From assembly GCA_021495925.1 (NCBI GenBank), contig JAKEKT010000066.1:143222-207221 (forward strand): a DNA stretch of 64,000 nucleotides, read 5' to 3'. This document shows, piece after piece, positions 23,201-35,000 of the stretch. The notes beneath the pieces were generated by a model that saw nothing but the letters and a program-made list of their open reading frames with translations, was not told the origin of the DNA and did not search any database. This stretch comes from Diplodia intermedia (Eukaryota; Ascomycota; Dothideomycetes; Botryosphaeriales; Botryosphaeriaceae). Made by a program: the position numbers and the translations under genes. Within the stretch, counting starts at the first letter, position 1. Every line of letters starts with the position of its first letter.

Positions 23201-24815
23201 AGCTATGCCAGCTTCACTATCCGGATTGCTTGTGACCTCTTTGCTGATTTTACCACTGCCGTCCAAAAGATCCCCAAAGAGGATCTCCAGTTCCTTGTAC
23301 CACTCTTCGGGCTTGATGAACTCGACATCCGCTCGGTAGCGGTCTTCGGCATCATCGCTCTCATTGTAGGACAATTCGGTGACGACAGCAGTACAAGCAC
23401 GCATGCAGTTCGTAGGAACGAGACGTTCCTCATCAAGCAGGGCATTGATTACGCTGCTCTTACCGGCACCAGTATTTCCGACGACACCAATGACAGTGCG
23501 GCTACTGATCGATTCATTCTTTAGGTCCCTGATCTGTCGGAGCCACTGTGCCGCGTCTTCACTCGAAGTTGGGTCATCTGCCAGGGGTTCTTCAAGCTTC
23601 TCGAGCAAGTTGACAGCTTCCTCAACACCTTTCTCCAACTTCTCCGGGTCCGTTTCCGATGATAGCTGTTGCAGGAATGGATTTTGCGGTGCGAGTTTGG
23701 TGTCCTCGTTCTCCTCTGAAGTAGCGTCCTGTTCATCGGGAATAGACCCATTCAACGCGGGTGATAGTGGCCCATTACCAAACTGTGTGGGCAGCTGTGC
23801 GTGACCTAGGCTCGACGGACTTGCAGCAGCTGAGGAATAACTGCTTGAAAAGGGACTATGCGAATGATGGTGCAGATACGGACTGTAGCCTTGGGCAGTG
23901 GGGGGAGCCGCCGGGACCCTTGGATCACTAGCATACGGTGAGGAGCTCCACGGCACACCAAAGTGCGGAGATGCGGGAGATCCGAGAGACGGTGACGTGG
24001 GGTGTGCTTGTGGCTGCGAAGGCCAGCGCTGGTTTTGGAGCTGTGGCAGGTGCTGCGGATTCTGAGCCGGCGCAATCGTGGGGAAAGCGCCCGCAACAAC
24101 CGGTGGCTTGGATGTGTAGGCAGTCGGCGGTGGCGCTGATATCGCTGGCTTTTGAGATGCGGTTGGCGGAACCGATGCAGAAGCAGGCTCAGACTTGGGC
24201 CAACGAATCGGCTCATGCGCCGCAGGGCGTGGGGTTCCCAAAGACGGAGCAGCAGAAGTTCTCGCTTGAACCGGCTCAGGCTTGACCGGGCCATTCGGCG
24301 ACTGCGCTGCCGTGGATGGAGTTGCCAAAGACAGAGCAGCAGAAGTCCTCGCTTGCACCGGCTCCGGCATGACCGATGAAGTTCGCACGGCCTCAGTAGG
24401 TGCAGGTGGAGCGGTAGGAGCATCGGTGCGCACGGGCACCAAGACAATTAGGTTGTCCTCGCTAACGAGCATGGTCAATTCACATGGCAGTGGAAGGCTT
24501 CATGTCGCGGTCTACTTACTATTTGTTCAACTCGACCAGCTTGACTGTGTTTTCGGGCACGGTGGGTCCAAGTTGCAGATGGAAATGGCCAGGCCTGTCC
24601 TGATACCTTTGGTGGTACTCGTTGTGGATGGTTTTAATTTTAGTCTTGCTATTGGCCTTGATCCAAAGGAAGTCGGATTGCTCGGAAGCCTTTGAATGCT
24701 CTGGACCTTCGAGCAAGACAGCGACCCAGTACCCACCAGGTTTGATGGGCTGGTCAGGCTTGACCGCCTTGGTGCTTTCGCGCAATGCGTCGTAGGCAGC
24801 CGACGTGGTGGTCAT
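20274..24815 (-). CDS. Large dynamin-like nuclear GTPase (SLIP-GC-like) with N-terminal beta-grasp-like region
   Basis: Three exons (24520-24815, 21363-24461, 20274-21309) give 1476 aa with both junctions in frame (phase 2 each). Residues about 45-110 (FLWIKANSK ... LVELNKYEDNLIVLV) have the alternating pattern of a ubiquitin-like beta-grasp fold. A Pro/Ser/Ala-rich linker follows, with two near-identical VQARTSAA repeats. The GTPase domain has Walker A GNTGAGKSS (about 425), a DLPGVHDS switch (about 620) and SKTDD as the base-recognition motif (about 686). The middle has a coiled coil, a basic nuclear-signal-like KKRKR ... KRRR patch and an acidic Ser/Asp/Glu block. A helical effector-like region and a disordered acidic tail end the protein. 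This order resembles fungal proteins annotated as nuclear GTPase SLIP-GC. Its role in fungi is unknown, and the fold of the N-terminus is my inference. Confidence 0.8.
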
Positions 24816-25632
24816 GTTGGCAACCGACGGGCTAATCGAAGTGAGGGGAATGGGGCTGAGAGCAGTGGCACATTCCACTGCAGACGCGTGTTGGGAAGCG
24901 AGTGCGAGCTGTTGCCAGCTGTTGCCAGCGCCGTTGCAGGGGTCAATGCTTCGGAAACTAAGGGTGATGCAGCGAGCCGGGCATTGAGCGATGCACACAA
25001 GCCAGCGTGAGCGTTGCGAGGTGCACAATAGACGTGGAGGTGAAGTGGGAGACCGGTCGCGACAGAAATGTGCGCGTCGCGAAGCAAACGCGCTAGACGT
25101 TTTGTCACGTGAAAGATACGCTCGGGCCGCGATGCGTACCAAGTGGGGCAGCCGCCGGTTGGGAAGGAGATCTTGCTCCACACCGCCCTGAACTGACCAC
25201 ATATAATTAATTGTTTATCTATTTGGGTTTTACGTCCATTTAGAGTCTACGACTATGATGGACGAGCTAACTAAGCTAAAATTTAGAGAAGCGAGGACGC
25301 TAAGATGGGGATTTCACCCCGTTAGCTAGTTCGAGGGTAGTACGAGGAATGTTGAACTTGAGATGGTCTGTCTGAACGGACCTCGTATGCCTTTTGACGC
25401 AGAAATCCAGATGCTCTAGCTTGTAGCGCGGCCAAGCCTTTTCACGTGTTTAATTCGTAGTGTGATATCCATAGCGTCATCGATCCTTAGTTGGATGCGT
25501 AACCTCGGCCCAGTCCCCATCTCGTTGGTTAAAGCTAGAGTTTGGATGTATTTGACAGCTGCTTTGTCCTCGCCGTGGCATCGGTGAACCAGGAAGTCTT
25601 TTCACACCCCGACTCAATCTTCTGTCACCAAG
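24816..25632. other. Intergenic DNA with a TA-rich patch
   Basis: It lies between two divergently transcribed genes. The patch at about 25199-25460 is clearly richer in TA than its surroundings and holds related, inverted GAGCTAACTA and TTAGCTAGTTCG elements. It may be a small decayed repeat. No gene is supported. Confidence 0.5.
24907..24926. repeat. Exact 10-bp tandem duplication
   Basis: AGCTGTTGCC occurs twice in a row about 95 bp upstream of the large GTPase start codon. It is probably a slippage duplication in the promoter. Confidence 0.8.
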
Positions 25633-25959
25633 ATGGCACCTCCGTCTCCCCTCTCGAAACATCAGACCCAACCTACTCTGCGTCAGCTTGCCGCGGAGAA
25701 GCTGCACGGAAAGGGAAGCAATCCCTCTCAGCTGGGAGACCCCATATCTCTCAAGGCCGAAACCTCGAACTCTTGGCCGACCGGAGAAGATGCCAAGGCC
25801 CGTGGTGGATCCACTTCGTTCTCTCTAAGCGACGCGGCCAGGAAGACAATGCTTGGAGATCCAGTCAGTCTGAAGGCAGAAACGGTGAACACGGAGCCCA
25901 CCGACCATGACAATGGCCCGTCCGGAAGCCGTGGAAGTACGCAGAAATCAAAGCTCTGA
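25633..25959 (+). CDS. Small conserved-looking protein with duplicated LGDP-SLKAET motif
   Basis: A single exon of 108 aa starts at an ATG in AAGATGG context. The motif LGDPISLKAET (about residues 34-44) recurs as LGDPVSLKAET (about 74-84), each followed by a short polar stretch. The N-terminus carries a basic, helix-prone TLRQLAAEKLHGKG segment. The protein is hydrophilic, with no signal peptide or membrane span, and is probably largely disordered. Similar LGDPVSLKAE peptides occur, to my recollection, in small uncharacterised fungal proteins, so I treat it as a real gene of unknown function. It is divergent from the large GTPase gene, with about 0.8 kb between the start codons. Confidence 0.7.
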   Translation: MAPPSPLSKHQTQPTLRQLAAEKLHGKGSNPSQLGDPISLKAETSNSWPTGEDAKARGGSTSFSLSDAARKTMLGDPVSLKAETVNTEPTDHDNGPSGSRGSTQKSKL

Positions 25960-27271
25960 AATCAGATCAGCAAGTCTTTCCTCAGGCGACAGCCACCCAA
26001 CGTTGGATGATTGTACCGTCTTCTGCAACCTCCAGAGGGCTCAAATTTCCTGAGCTCTGCTGTCGCCTTCTTTGGTTTTGAGTTTGTAAGCGTGGATCAG
26101 ATTCTGTTTTCCTTTGGCGCCTGCTGCAGATCTGGATCAAAAGCAATTGCAATGACTTGTAAGGATATTCATCGAGTTTGAGCATCTACTGGATCTCCGG
26201 TTTTGTAATTCGCGGTCCATTCGCTGCGGCCACAGTGGTCTGGCGAAATCGAGTTTACCTTATTTGTACCCCATCTGTGCCAAAGATATTGACGCCTACT
26301 TACACAGGCAGATGAATGCGGTGCTATATCTGTACCGTGATAAAGTTCGCATCTGTGTCCGGACATTTGCTATCATGCGCTGGACACGGAAGAAACGAGT
26401 GGTTTGCAGTGCGCCGTGAAATGGACGGTCCTGAGTCTATACGCAAGCGTATTGTCGTATTCGTGTCGATCCGACACAGGAGAAGAGAAGAGTCTCCAGG
26501 CGTACAGAGTAGTCCTTGTGGGCATGGAGCAAGTGCGTGCTTCAGAAGGCGCAGGGGGCCGGGTTCAAGCAGAGATCTGGTCCCTGAAAGCGCGCAGATG
26601 GAGCGAGGTACGTAGGAGATGTACGCGCTGATCAGCATGCAGAACCCGGGCGCGGGCGCAGATACCGGTTTTCGCGCAGCAATAAAGTGGCGGCAATGAG
26701 GGGCGATTGACGACGTCGACATTGCGCAGCAGCAAGCTCTGGGCCGCTCGAAGCGTAGTGGCGATGAAAGCCTCGGTCTGTCGTGGTGCGTGGATGACAG
26801 GTCGCGGATAGGCCGGCGGGTCGTGGCGCACGGCGATGAGGCTTGAGGCTGGCCCGTGGGGCGTGAAGGTGACGTCGCGCACCGAGCATGGGTTCCCCAT
26901 GATGCAAGCTACGCGGCCTTAGGCTGATTTACAAAAGACCAACACCCTCTACACCCGACCCCCAAGCTCCCGCCTGTTGCGATCCCCTGGCCCGTCGACC
27001 GTCTGCCGAACCCCGATTCCCTGGCCCTGTTGCCCCGCAATGCCGAAGCCTTCGCACGAGCGGTAGAAATCATCCCACCGACCCCGATTCCTTCCCCTTC
27101 CGCGCCGCGCCATAGCTTAGCCCGCCGCCGGAGCTTACGGAGCTTGGAGCTTCCGAGCTCCCATCACTCGCTCATTACATCACCCGCCCTGGCTCTGTCG
27201 CTCGCTCAAAGAGCCTCACCCTCCGCCTCCCGTAGCGCCCGCCGCTCCCGCAACACCAAAGCCGCGTCATC
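25960..27271. other. Intergenic DNA, probable promoter of the DUF3074 gene
   Basis: No gene is supported in 1.3 kb. From about 26930 to 27270 the sequence is C-rich with repeated CCCC and GCCC blocks and CT tracts, as in other 5' leaders of this window. Confidence 0.55.
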
Positions 27272-29319
27272 ATGGCGAGCTCACAACTACACGACGCCCT
27301 CGGCTGCCTGAGGCCGAAGGACTTCACTACCGACGTCCCTCTCGACGACCTGCAGACATGGATGCGCGACATCTTGACGAATGGCGAGACCATCGTCAAC
27401 TCTATCCCCCAGGTGCCTGGCGGCACAGACTTCCTCTCTTCCGAGCGCAAACGAACCGACGTCAACGGCGCCCACAATGCCTCGGAGATGACCGTGTCAG
27501 ACGCTCGATCGCCGCCTTTCGACCCTTCGTTCGAGCCTCTTCAGGCGTTATGGGGCAAGCCGACCAAAGCCAGCAACAACCCTCAGAAGGTTTCCGTGTA
27601 CAAAATGGCGGGCGCAGACAGATACGGCTCGTGGTTTGCGAGGCGAAGCGTGCATGAAGGCTTGGGGTTTACCAAATGGAAGCGGGCGCTCCAGCAGGAG
27701 TTCGCTGAGAGCTTGGCCGTTGAAGGCGGACCCGGAGTCGGCAGCATCAGAGGCATTGGTGGAGACAAGCGGCTCGAGCGAAAAGTTGTCGAGGGCCTTG
27801 GGAAATTGGAAGGTGCGTATCTGCAAAGCAATGCCCCTGCCCGACCGCCAGCTAACTGTTCTCGATGCCAGTGCTACAACTATCCGCAAAGTTCCCGGCA
27901 CCCACAGCGCCGCGAGAATTCATCACCATGATCCTGACGTCCGATAATGCATTGAGCGAGAAATCCAAGCCCCGTGTCGATGGCCATGCCGCCGCGGAGC
28001 AAATCCCTCGGCACCACATGATTGTGTCCATACCTTGCGAACACCCAGAAGCACCTGTTAGAAGTGAACTCGTACGAGGCAATTATGAGTCTATCGAGAT
28101 GATTCGAGAGATACCCCTTACCCCCGCAAGGTCTAAGAACGGAGATATAACAAGGAAGGAAGAAGCCAGCCCTGATGATCCGGAAACCAACCCGGTCGAA
28201 TGGATCATGATTACACGGAGTGATCCAGGCGGTGGAATCCCGAGATTCTTGATTGACCGCGGGACCCCGGGCTCCATTGTCGCAGACACGAGCAAGTTCC
28301 TGGACTGGGCCTGCGCGAAGGAGGACCTTCCAGACCCAGAAGCGGTTGAGCAAGAGGCCCTGCCGTCGGCGGCAGACAAGGAGGCAGCACAGGTAGAAGA
28401 CGAGGCACAACCAAGAGCAAGCTTTTCGGCCGCGTCAAGGAATGCGCAACTCGCCGGCGTCGGCACAAGCATCGCAGACCTGCCGCTCACGGAGCCCTCT
28501 ACCATCAAAAATGGTAAGGACAACAACGGTTTCCTATCAAGCCTCTCGAATGCCATGGAGACTGGGATTCAGAACTATGCTCCCACATCGGTGGCCTCGT
28601 ATCTCCAACCTAATCCGCAAAACTCATCATCATCTTCTTCAGGATCCGACAGCGTTAGCGACACCGAAAGCCTCAACTCATTCGCCTCCGCCGAGCAGTG
28701 GACCACCGCCAATGGAGGGCCCGATGGTGAGGACGAGGATGCCCCACCCTTGCCTCCGAGACGCGTTTCGGGCGAGAGTGTTGGCAGCGACCTCACGAAA
28801 AGCCAATCGGCTCAGAATCGCTACGACAGGGAGATGCAGAAGCTGGACTCCAAGCGAACCGCGCTGGAAGAAAAGATGCGGAAGCTCAGGGAGAAGGAGC
28901 AGGCGCGCGAACAGCAAGCCACGGAACGCGAGGAGCGAGAGAAGCGCCGGGCCGGAGAGAAGTACCAGCGAGAGATGGAGAAGCTCGCGGCGAAACGGGA
29001 CAAGGAGGCACAGAAGCGGGAGCAGCGAAGGAAGAAGGAAGAGGAGAAGAACATTGTTACCCGAGTGCAGCGTGAGCGTGACGAGTTCAAGTCGCGCGCG
29101 GAGATGGCAGAGCACGAAAACAAGTTGCTCAAGGAGCAGCTTGGCGAACTGCAGCACCAGAACACGAAGCTTGTTCAAAGCTTGGGTAAGAGTGAGCAGG
29201 GGAAGCAGGTGTTGAAGTCTATTAACGACGAGCTGAGTAGGGCGAGGAGCTCGAGTGCCACGTCGAGCGTCAAGAGCAAGGGTAGCAAGAGGAGTGGGGA
29301 TGAGAAGGTCACTGGGTGA
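27272..29319 (+). CDS. DUF3074 (START-like) domain protein with C-terminal coiled coil
   Basis: Two exons (27272-27812 and 27872-29319) give 662 aa. The GTGCGT donor leaves phase 1, and the CCAG acceptor completes a Val so that LGKLE runs into VLQLSAKFPAPTAPREF. Residues about 90-355 match the DUF3074 family: KMAGADRYGSWFARRS, APREFITMILTSD, the paired beta-strand region HHMIVSIPC and NPVEWIMITRSDPGGGIPR, and a TSKFLDWA end helix. This family belongs to the START/Bet v1-like lipid-binding superfamily, but ligands are unknown. A Ser/Pro-rich linker with PPLPPRR precedes a highly charged Lys/Glu/Arg coiled coil (about residues 505-630). The tail is Ser-rich and basic. No membrane segment is seen. 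Confidence 0.88.
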
Positions 29320-31850
29320 ACGGGTGGCACATTATTGCTGTTGAATTGATCTTCATCTTTCTGATATTCAGCACTTCAGTCTTATCAAGCAACGAGCGGC
29401 GATGGGAGTCGGTTCACAGTGGTTTTAGCTTTCAGTCACCTTTGTTTTATTGCATTCATACCATCATTACCGGACTGGGAGTGGAGCATTTGAAATACCA
29501 AGCGGATTGAGGTTACATTCAGTAGTGGTAGAGCATGGACAGCCATCTGTCGGTGCAAGACAATCAAAGCATGGAGATCCCCTTCAGCCATCTTCTTGAC
29601 ATCAGTTCATTGCTCTCCACATGTCACGAGATGGGCGGAGTCGCAGGAGCCAGGCACTTGCAATCGAGGCTCGCTACAGCCATGGCGTACCGCCTCATCC
29701 CCACATACAAGGGTGGTGGGTTTCGGAGATTTTATCTGCATGGACGCAGGTTCTCGAGCATGCGCCATTGGTTCCAGGCACACCCGCCAGCGCGGTTGCC
29801 TCATCTCCGAGCAAAGAGCCATCGTACCCTCGACAGCGGCGGGCCGAGCACTGGGGAGAACAGTGCAAGCCTTGCAGACCCTTTTCCCCCACCTCTTGGA
29901 GCTCCACATGCGCGTAACGCCTCACCTTCTGGCATCCCCTCCCAACCCTTGGCTGCCGCAAACAGCAGTACGTCGAGAGGACACCTCATCGATTGAGAGA
30001 CCTCGACGGCGGGACTGCGGCGCTGCTGCCGCTGTAGCCGCCCAGGTCGAGACAACAGCTGTCCCCAGTTTTCTACTTTTGGGCGTGTTGGTATGCCACC
30101 TATGTGAGCTGGGCGAGGGGTGTCACGGATGCTTCCGGCCTCAACCTTCTTCCCCTTCATCTCGATCCGCTTCCCCGTGAGAGGACGTTTGGTTGAGCAG
30201 CACGGGCACACCTAGACAGACATGACTCGTTGCGCCGCGCTCCCTACGCACCCGGCGAGGCGAGGCGCGTTCTTGCATCTTGCAAGGTGCTGAGAATGAG
30301 AAGCGAGCTTTGAGTGGAGAGGAATGTGGTATATTCTGTTGACCAGCGAAAAAGATGGGTGCGAGGTGTATAGAAGGAGACAGCTAAGCAAGGGAGCCCA
30401 GCCCGCCCACAAATGTTGAAACCCGCAAGAGTTCCCCCTGACGGGCCGTTGGCAACGGGGAGGCGGCCTGAAGAAAAACTTCTTGACGTGTTGCTCGTCG
30501 TGCTTCCGAGGAGGAGGAGGCTCATGCCAGCCGGGGAAGGGAACCCTGCAGCGGAAAAATAAAATAAAAACCATGGGCAACCGATCGGGCAACCACTCGG
30601 CGACGCCGTGGAGCCGAGGCTGGCCTTGCCGGGATCGCGTCGCTCTCGCCCCCTCACCCGCCGTCTCTTGTCAGCATTATTCATCGGACGCTCCGCACGG
30701 GAGGCGGGAGAGATGGTGCGAATGCCACGCGCCGCCCTCTCAGGAGAGAGAAGATGGCCAGTTGACTAAACTAGCGGCCGGGGGAGCTGGGAGGAAGAGG
30801 GAAAAAAGAGGAGACAGGTATAGGCGAGGCCGAGACAAGGTGTACCTGGCTATGCCCTTTCTGCGGATCCCGGACGCATGGAGGAGGACGATGCCCTTCC
30901 CCTTGAGCCACCTACCTGCACTAGCTCTAGCGATTTGTTTTTGGCTCGCGAGTCGGAATGTCGGATGTAGGTGGTGGTTGGATGATGGACGGCGCGTAGT
31001 GGGGGCCGCCGGCAGGATGGACGTGGGCTCGGTCCCTCGACAGGCCCCTTCCTGCTCCCACAGTCCCCCTCGGCGCCGGCCCGCGCGGATTGCGCGTTTG
31101 CGCGGCGTGTGCTAACACCGTTTGGTGTTCAGGCTGCTCGGGGCTGCCGCCTGCCGAGAGGGAGCAGGGCCCCCGCGGCGGGCACGCCTGGACCGACGCC
31201 GCCGACGCTGATGATGATGCTGCTGATGATCCCCCCCTCCCCTTCGTTAGCCGCGCCTGCGCTCGATGGGTGGAGCAAAGCGCTTGCGGATGATCGGGGG
31301 TGGACGGGAGACGGGCGCCAGCTCCCGCGACAGGGACGACGAGGGAAACAAGAAAAGCCGCGGCCATCAAGCCTAGATGTCGGCGTGCCTGCTCCCCGAT
31401 GCCTGTGCCCAGTTCCCCGATTTTCCTTGCATCCCGCGCCAGAGCCAGAGCGAGGCTCGTAGGGATAATGGTTTCCTGCCGCCCTATCATGGCCGCCCGT
31501 CGGGTTCGCGTTGAAGATTCCCGATCGGCCCAATCTCCCGCAGGTAGTCGCGATTATCGCTGCAGATGCAGCATGCTCGATTCGGCCATATCACAATATT
31601 CCACTCATCTCCCTCTTCCTCTTCCCGGCCGCGGAAAGGATCGAGGTCTCGGCGCCGAAGAGTACGAAAATCAAAGAGGCCATCCCGACACCTTCAATGC
31701 CCGCACCGTGCTCGCGGACGTTTTTCGCCAGAGATTGAAGACGGTTTGTCCGCCAGCGACAGAAATAGGATCGGGGCTAGTAGTGGTGAGGTCGCACGAA
31801 CAATGCACCGACCAACTACCGCATCCAGACACAATGCCTTTCAGTTCCGT

Positions 31851-31879
31851 GAGCAGCAGCAGCAGCAGCAGCAGCAGCA
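31851..31879 (+). repeat. (AGC)n microsatellite
   Basis: About nine consecutive CAG/AGC triplets lie in DNA with no supported gene. They create a short poly-Gln in one shadow frame. Confidence 0.9.
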
Positions 31880-32061
31880 CGTTCCGCCGTTCCGCGCAGC
31901 AGCCAACCCGTCTCACATCACGACCAAAAGGGAGAGATGTGTGTGTGAAGAACGAGAGCAGCCTGCATTGCTGGCTTGCTGCATGCACATCATCATCTTC
32001 CTCCTCCTCCTCCTCAGTCGATGTGCCCCGGCCGGCCCCCAAACCCTTCCCTGCCTCACGT

Positions 32062-32079
32062 CATGCATGCATGCATGCA
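32062..32079. repeat. (CATG)n microsatellite
   Basis: Four and a half copies of CATG form a self-complementary run. A similar short CATGCATG run recurs near 53.9 kb. Confidence 0.85.
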
Positions 32080-35000
32080 CACATCAAGGACAGGCCGCGA
32101 AATGTGCCCTTACACATGTCTCGCATCCGGCCCTGCAGGGCCCACAAAGAGAGAGAGAGCGCGCGAGATTTGCGCCCAGCTGGGGCAGCAAAATAGAGAG
32201 AAACAAGCCGAATGGCAGAACCGCCGGCGGGCCATACGGCGCGCGACGAGAGCGATGGGCCGCTCCAGACGGGCGCCTCTCAGACGTCATCTCTTACCCT
32301 TTTCCTCGGCGGAGGGCGCCGATGATATTGCTCGTGCTTGCGCGGTTGGTCACTGACCGGCCCCATCCGACGGACGGGACTCGCGCTGCTGTCATCATTC
32401 CATCCCGCTCTACCGCGCCATGCAAGTGTGGAGACGAGACATCGAATCCTGCGGAAGCTGCAGATGTGTGTCGCGCATACGGCAAAGAGCAAGGAATGCA
32501 GGGCTGCCTGACAACGCTCGCGCTTACGCACGCTTCCCCGGAAAACAACGCCCCCATCAGGTCTCCCCTTGCAGCCAGCCATTATTATTCAACGCGGGAA
32601 AAGAAAAAAACGGAAGACGGCGGGCGCCAGCCAGTGGCGCTAGCACGCGCCTGAGCTTGGCGAGGCTAGCTGGCAGGAGATGCTCCCGGGCCACACAACC
32701 ACAGTGTTGTCTTGTAGGCTCTAGCAATTGCAAGCATGTTATACGACCAAGGAACAGGAAAGGACGGCACGGAATATAGAAAATCTAAACACTGGTAGTG
32801 AGGAACCACATAGGAGAATGCCGTTGCTGTTGCCCCATCTTCCCGTTGGCGCGTCCAGGACCCCGGCCACGAGATCCAATCGTCGGGGATGCGACAGGGA
32901 ACCGCGTCCCTACGTCTACACAAGCGAGTGGTCTCGTTTTACTCCCTCTGCCGCGGCTACGGCTGGGCGTCCGTATGGCGGGCGTCCGGTCCCCTTCTCT
33001 CAGTGCGGGTGTGGCGCAGCGCCGGCTCCATGCACCGTGGAGAATTCGAGCACGAGTTACGGCACGGGATAAGCATAATGGAACCGTTTCCGAGGTTGTA
33101 CAAAAACATCCATTCGGTATTTGGGACCGATGGCTCTTTCTATTGATCTCGTCCCGCGCTTTACTCCTGGCAAGAGCCTCGGGTTACATGGAATATCGAT
33201 GGCGGTTGCGAAGGGCAGCAAGAAAAAAATAATATACACCACAGCTACCAGAGATTGAAATGAGATTGGACTAACCTGACAAAGTGCTCATCCCGACTAT
33301 GGTGTCGAGCCTCATGGGTCTGGAAATCCGTGTCCAGACATCGGGTCGGTTGCGGATCGAGTTGTTGAGTCCGGTAGTCGTGGTCTCAACCGTCGTGGCG
33401 TATCAAGTCATGGTGTCACCCGTCTCACTTGTGGGGTGATATCAAGAAGTTCCGTGAAGTTTCGAGGCATGCACTTCCGAGTGTTCGAACGTTGTGCCTG
33501 TGCTGTAATTGCGTCAGCGGCGGGATCCAAAGACGGGAGATGGAGGGTGTGGTAGAGGCTTTTGGCAGCTGTGATGCGAATGGGTGCTTGTCCGGATGCA
33601 CCATTGGAACATGGATGGTGCATGGACTGGTCACACGCAAATATGCAGGCACGGCCAGACTTACGAGTTCCGGAAGGTGAGCCAGAGGCTCGAGCAGAGG
33701 ACCATTGATTCACCTGCTCCCCTCAGAGACCGCATGGGCGGATCAACTAGCACCATGCCGTGTCAACAGCACCCAGAAGCTGAGTTGAGACCGGTACCAC
33801 AACAGATTCACTATATTGCCATGGTCTGTGCAAGAATCACAGGCCAGCCGATAGCAATTTTCATGTGAGAAAAGAACTCGTAAACTGTCTCGTCGAGTGA
33901 GTGTCTGTTTGAGGAAATATTATGACGATACGACGCGAAGGAAATGATTGGTTGTCACAATTCACGATTTGCCCGACACCATTCGAGTGACGGCAGAAGA
34001 ACAACAACGCAGCAGAAGAGCAGCTCTGTCCTGTTTTCTCCTGGGTCTTGACGCTCGTATTCGACAGAAAATGGTTCGACGCAAGAGCCGTGCCGCGTCT
34101 CGGGAGCAGGCTCATGTCAAGGTCGCAAGGAAGTTGCCGCAGCTGCCCAGCGACACGTCGAACGGGGCAATGCTTCAGGTTGTCGTTTCGAAGCTGGGTG
34201 TGTTGTCGTGCCCAGTCGGGATTTTCCTGTGCATCGCGAGCAATGACGATTTCCAAGGCGCGCGCCGGCCGTTGCTCCTCATATGGAAGCGTTTTTGCCG
34301 GCGTGTGACGCCGAAGCATTTCACCGCTCTGCAGGCCAGCACAGCGCTCCACTGGCAGTGCGCCGTAGCATCGTCAACCGCGTCCGGGACGGGCAAGAGC
34401 AGCGCAAAAGAGGTTGTTGGGCTTCTTGATGATCTGAAACATGCATCTGTGCCCGTCGACCAGATGAGTCACAGCTGCAGCGGTGAGGGTGGCTTGCACA
34501 GCCATCCATGAGTCCGGCGCCGATCATGAAACGGTCTCTCGGAGAGGCCGCAGCCGAAAGCTTCGATGATGATGGCAGGCGACTGGGCGAAGAAGGCAGT
34601 GCAGCGTTGGCGTCGCGCCGGTTGACCTCACTCGGCGCGCATCCTTGCTGAGCTGAGCGCAGGCTGGAAGCGGCAAGTCGCGCTGCATGCTGCTGCTGCT
34701 GCAAGGACTGGAGCCCCGGACGGACCGAGCGCGGCTGTCGGGGCGCGCTGGTGGCAGGCGGCGTCGAAAGGCTCAGGCGGCGTGCAAAGGCTCTGGCGAC
34801 GAGGCGCAGCTGGGAGATGGCGTCGGCGTGCAGCTCATGAAACGGCAACGGCAAGAAACAGCTGGCGGGTGGAGAGGATAGCTATCGATAACGCCGCTGC
34901 TATGGGTCGCCGCGATAGGCAAAATCTGGGGCTGCACCACTCGAGCCCGGCGAAACACTAGCAGCGCGCGCAGGCGAGACGGCGTAGTCAGCTCAGCGTC

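Noticed and set aside
24519..25202. Extension of the large GTPase upstream of 24815
   Set aside because: The upstream part is Arg/Cys-rich without protein-like character. The ATG at 24815 opens the well-formed MTTTSAAYDALRES sequence.
31300..32654. Two long plus-strand frames (298 and 362 codons), one with a poly-Gln run
   Set aside because: The poly-Gln is a CAG microsatellite and the rest reads through other simple repeats and compositionally odd DNA. There is no family or consistent codon use.
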